A DNA stretch of 7,244 nt from an uncultured Pyrinomonas sp. (GTDB lineage: Bacteria; Acidobacteriota; Blastocatellia; Pyrinomonadales; Pyrinomonadaceae), in the NCBI GenBank assembly GCA_937135995.1, contig CAKZOF010000327.1, positions 1 through 7,244 of the forward strand, read 5' to 3'. Positions within the stretch are counted from its first letter, which is position 1; each line of letters opens with the position of its first letter. The notes under the pieces are model-generated. The model was not told the origin of the DNA. It searched no databases and worked only from the letters and a program-made list of their open reading frames with translations. Below, piece by piece: positions 5,561 through 7,244 of this stretch. The position numbers and the translations under genes are program-made.

Positions 5561-7244
5561 ATGAGCGAAGCGCCGAGCGACAAGCGGAGCCAGCAGAGCA
5601 CTATCGTGCAGGGCGTGATGCAGAGCGTGCGGGCACGGTTACTCATCACGCTCGTCATGCTGTCGCTTCCGCTGTTGATCGTCAGCTTGCTCCAGATCAA
5701 CCGCCATCGCCAGAACCTCGCCGAGCAGGGACGCATCATCGTCCAACTGACCACCGCCGCCGCCGCCAGCACGCTCGAAATCTGGCTCGACGACCACCGC
5801 GACAAGCTCGCCGATGAATCATTCTCACAAAGAGAGATCACCGGTCTGTATGCGACTCTGCAGCAGCAACTTCCGGCAGAGACGGAAGCCACCGTGGTCG
5901 TGTTAGACCCGCACGGGCAACCGCTGCTCGGCGAAGCGCGCTTGCCCGTGCCGCGCATGATGGCGCAAGGAGCGAGCAAACAAGCGTGGAGCGATGGCGT
6001 TCAACGGATGACCAGCATTCGCCGCGTCGAACCTTACGGGTGGAGCGTGGCCGTCGGCGTGCCCGAATACACGCGCTCCGTGTGGACGGTGCTGTGGCTG
6101 ATGGCAACATGGGCGGCAGCGCTCATCGCCACGACGTTGCTGGCGATCTGGGCTGTTGGTCGGTTCACCACACCGCTCAGCCGTCTGGCACAAGCCGCTT
6201 CTACTCTCGGCGAAGGACGCTTGCACGAGCGCATCGAGATCGAAACCAAAGATGAACTGGGCACATTGGCGCAGAGTTTCAACGCCATGGCCGCCAGTTT
6301 GCAAGAGCGCTTCGAAGAACTGCAGAACCAACGCGCCTTCACCGCCGAAGTGCTCAACAGTTTGCCGATCGGCGTCGCCGTGCTCGACGACGAGCTAACG
6401 ATTCGGACAGCGAACCCGACTTTCGCGCGTTTCGTCGGCCAAAGCGCCGACGATCTGGCCGGGCACAAGTTGTTCGAGGTGGCCCAAACCTTCAGCGCAC
6501 TGCAACACGCAGTAGAAGACGTGCGGCGTGTGCGACGCCCGTTCATCAACTACAGTTTGCAACTCGATCTCGACCGATCGGGCGAAAAGCAAGCTTTTTG
6601 GGATGTCATCCTGTGGCCGACGCGCTCGCAAGCAGCCGAACGCGCCGATCTGATCTTGATCCTGTCGGCCGTTTCCGATCGCGTGCGGGCCGAGCGGCTG
6701 GCGCAATCGGCTTTCGCCGCCGAACGGGCGCGCGCCGCCGAACTGGAGAGCGTCATCAATCAGATGGACGAAGGCGTTATCATCGTCGATGGCCAGGGCG
6801 CTTATCGCGTCAACCCCAAAGCGGCGCGTACGCTCGGCCTCAATCAGGATGAACGCGGTCACAACGTCTGGCGCTTGCTCAACGCGCTCCACCTTTTCAC
6901 CTTGGACGGCCAGCGGCTCGCGCCGATCGCCACGCCGCTCGGGCGCGCGCTAGAACATGGCGAGCGCGTCAGCAACGAACGCTTGCTCTTCGTCACCTTC
7001 GGTCACGAAGAGCGCGTGCTCGACGTGAGCGCGACGCCGCTCATCGGCGAACGCGGAAGACGCGAGGGAGCCGTCGCCGTCTTTCGCGACGTCACGGATG
7101 AAGTGCGTCGGCACGAGCAACTGACTGAAGCTTACGAGAGATTGCGCGAACACGACCGGCTCAAATCAGCCTTTGTCGCCAACGTCAGCCACGAACTGCG
7201 CACGCCGCTCAACGTCATCATCGGCTCGTGCCGCCTGTTGCAAC
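5561..7244 (+). CDS. Membrane sensor histidine kinase with Cache-like, HAMP and two PAS domains, C-terminus beyond the window
   Basis: The first 561 codons are present. In order: a cytoplasmic N-terminus; TM1 at about 27-46 (LLITLVMLSLPLLIVSLL); an extracytoplasmic region at about 47-173 with a Cache-like texture ending PYGWSVAVGVPEY; TM2 at about 174-200; HAMP at about 197-250 (TTPLSRLAQA, DELGTLAQSFNAM); a PAS-like domain at about 262-375 (LNSLPIGVAVLDD); a second at about 395-513 (INQMDEGVIIVD, ending VAVFRDVTDE); a coiled linker; and the HisKA box with phospho-accepting His544 (FVANVSHELRTPLN). The ATPase domain and anything after it, such as a receiver or Hpt domain, lie outside. The ATG at 5561 is preceded by GGGAAG (5551-5556), and the N-terminus fits a single cytoplasmic tail. 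It should sense an external signal together with a cytoplasmic one and phosphorylate a receiver, perhaps the regulator encoded just upstream. The sigma-54 promoter in front suggests that its synthesis is conditional. The signal cannot be told. Confidence 0.94.
   Translation, partial: MSEAPSDKRSQQSTIVQGVMQSVRARLLITLVMLSLPLLIVSLLQINRHRQNLAEQGRIIVQLTTAAAASTLEIWLDDHRDKLADESFSQREITGLYATLQQQLPAETEATVVVLDPHGQPLLGEARLPVPRMMAQGASKQAWSDGVQRMTSIRRVEPYGWSVAVGVPEYTRSVWTVLWLMATWAAALIATTLLAIWAVGRFTTPLSRLAQAASTLGEGRLHERIEIETKDELGTLAQSFNAMAASLQERFEELQNQRAFTAEVLNSLPIGVAVLDDELTIRTANPTFARFVGQSADDLAGHKLFEVAQTFSALQHAVEDVRRVRRPFINYSLQLDLDRSGEKQAFWDVILWPTRSQAAERADLILILSAVSDRVRAERLAQSAFAAERARAAELESVINQMDEGVIIVDGQGAYRVNPKAARTLGLNQDERGHNVWRLLNALHLFTLDGQRLAPIATPLGRALEHGERVSNERLLFVTFGHEERVLDVSATPLIGERGRREGAVAVFRDVTDEVRRHEQLTEAYERLREHDRLKSAFVANVSHELRTPLNVIIGSCRLLQ

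Noticed and set aside
5341..5979. Minus-strand open frame (212 codons) over the response regulator end and sensor kinase start
   Set aside because: Its protein is rich in S, R and C as expected for antisense reading, and it covers the sigma-54 promoter and two well-supported plus-strand genes.

Overview
The window is 7.2 kb of GC-rich bacterial DNA with dense coding. The protein families (a fused betaine-type permease/binding protein, an NtrC-type activator, a short soluble kinase with an HDIKN box, a multi-PAS sensor kinase) would suit a Gram-negative-type, sigma-54-using bacterium. Acidobacteriota is my guess from the general style of the proteins. No marker gene here proves a taxon.

Layout. 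(A) Positions 1 to about 420: two minus-strand open frames of unknown function, overlapping at stop and start; one runs off the left edge and the other seems to have lost its upstream part. (B) At about 405-430 the sequence changes abruptly into the second half of an ABC ATPase of the OpuCA/ProV type on the plus strand. Its Walker A half is missing. It overlaps by ATGA a complete fused permease and substrate-binding protein (868-2427). The junction of two 5'-truncated genes, head to head, marks a rearrangement or a chimeric assembly. (C) 2428-2679 is a convergent intergenic gap with small hairpins. (D) On the minus strand lies a two-gene operon: a small soluble histidine kinase-like protein (4128-4733), then a full NtrC-family sigma-54 activator (2680-4074). 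(E) A 263-bp divergent gap leads to a plus-strand single-domain response regulator (4997-5401) and a large membrane sensor kinase (5561 to the right edge, unfinished) with an extracytoplasmic domain, HAMP, two PAS-like domains and the start of HisKA.

How the parts may work together. The best regulatory signal is a near-consensus sigma-54 (-24/-12) promoter at 5480-5495, in the gap before the large sensor kinase. A sigma-54 activator is encoded next door, so a simple hypothesis is that the NtrC-like protein controls expression of the membrane kinase, linking the two signalling pairs in a local cascade. The small kinase keeps its phospho-accepting histidine motif, but its ATP-binding half is heavily eroded, so it may be a phosphatase or adaptor for the activator rather than an autokinase. 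These functional links are inference; the motifs and gene order are read directly from the sequence. I found no RNA genes, CRISPR arrays or insertion sequences.
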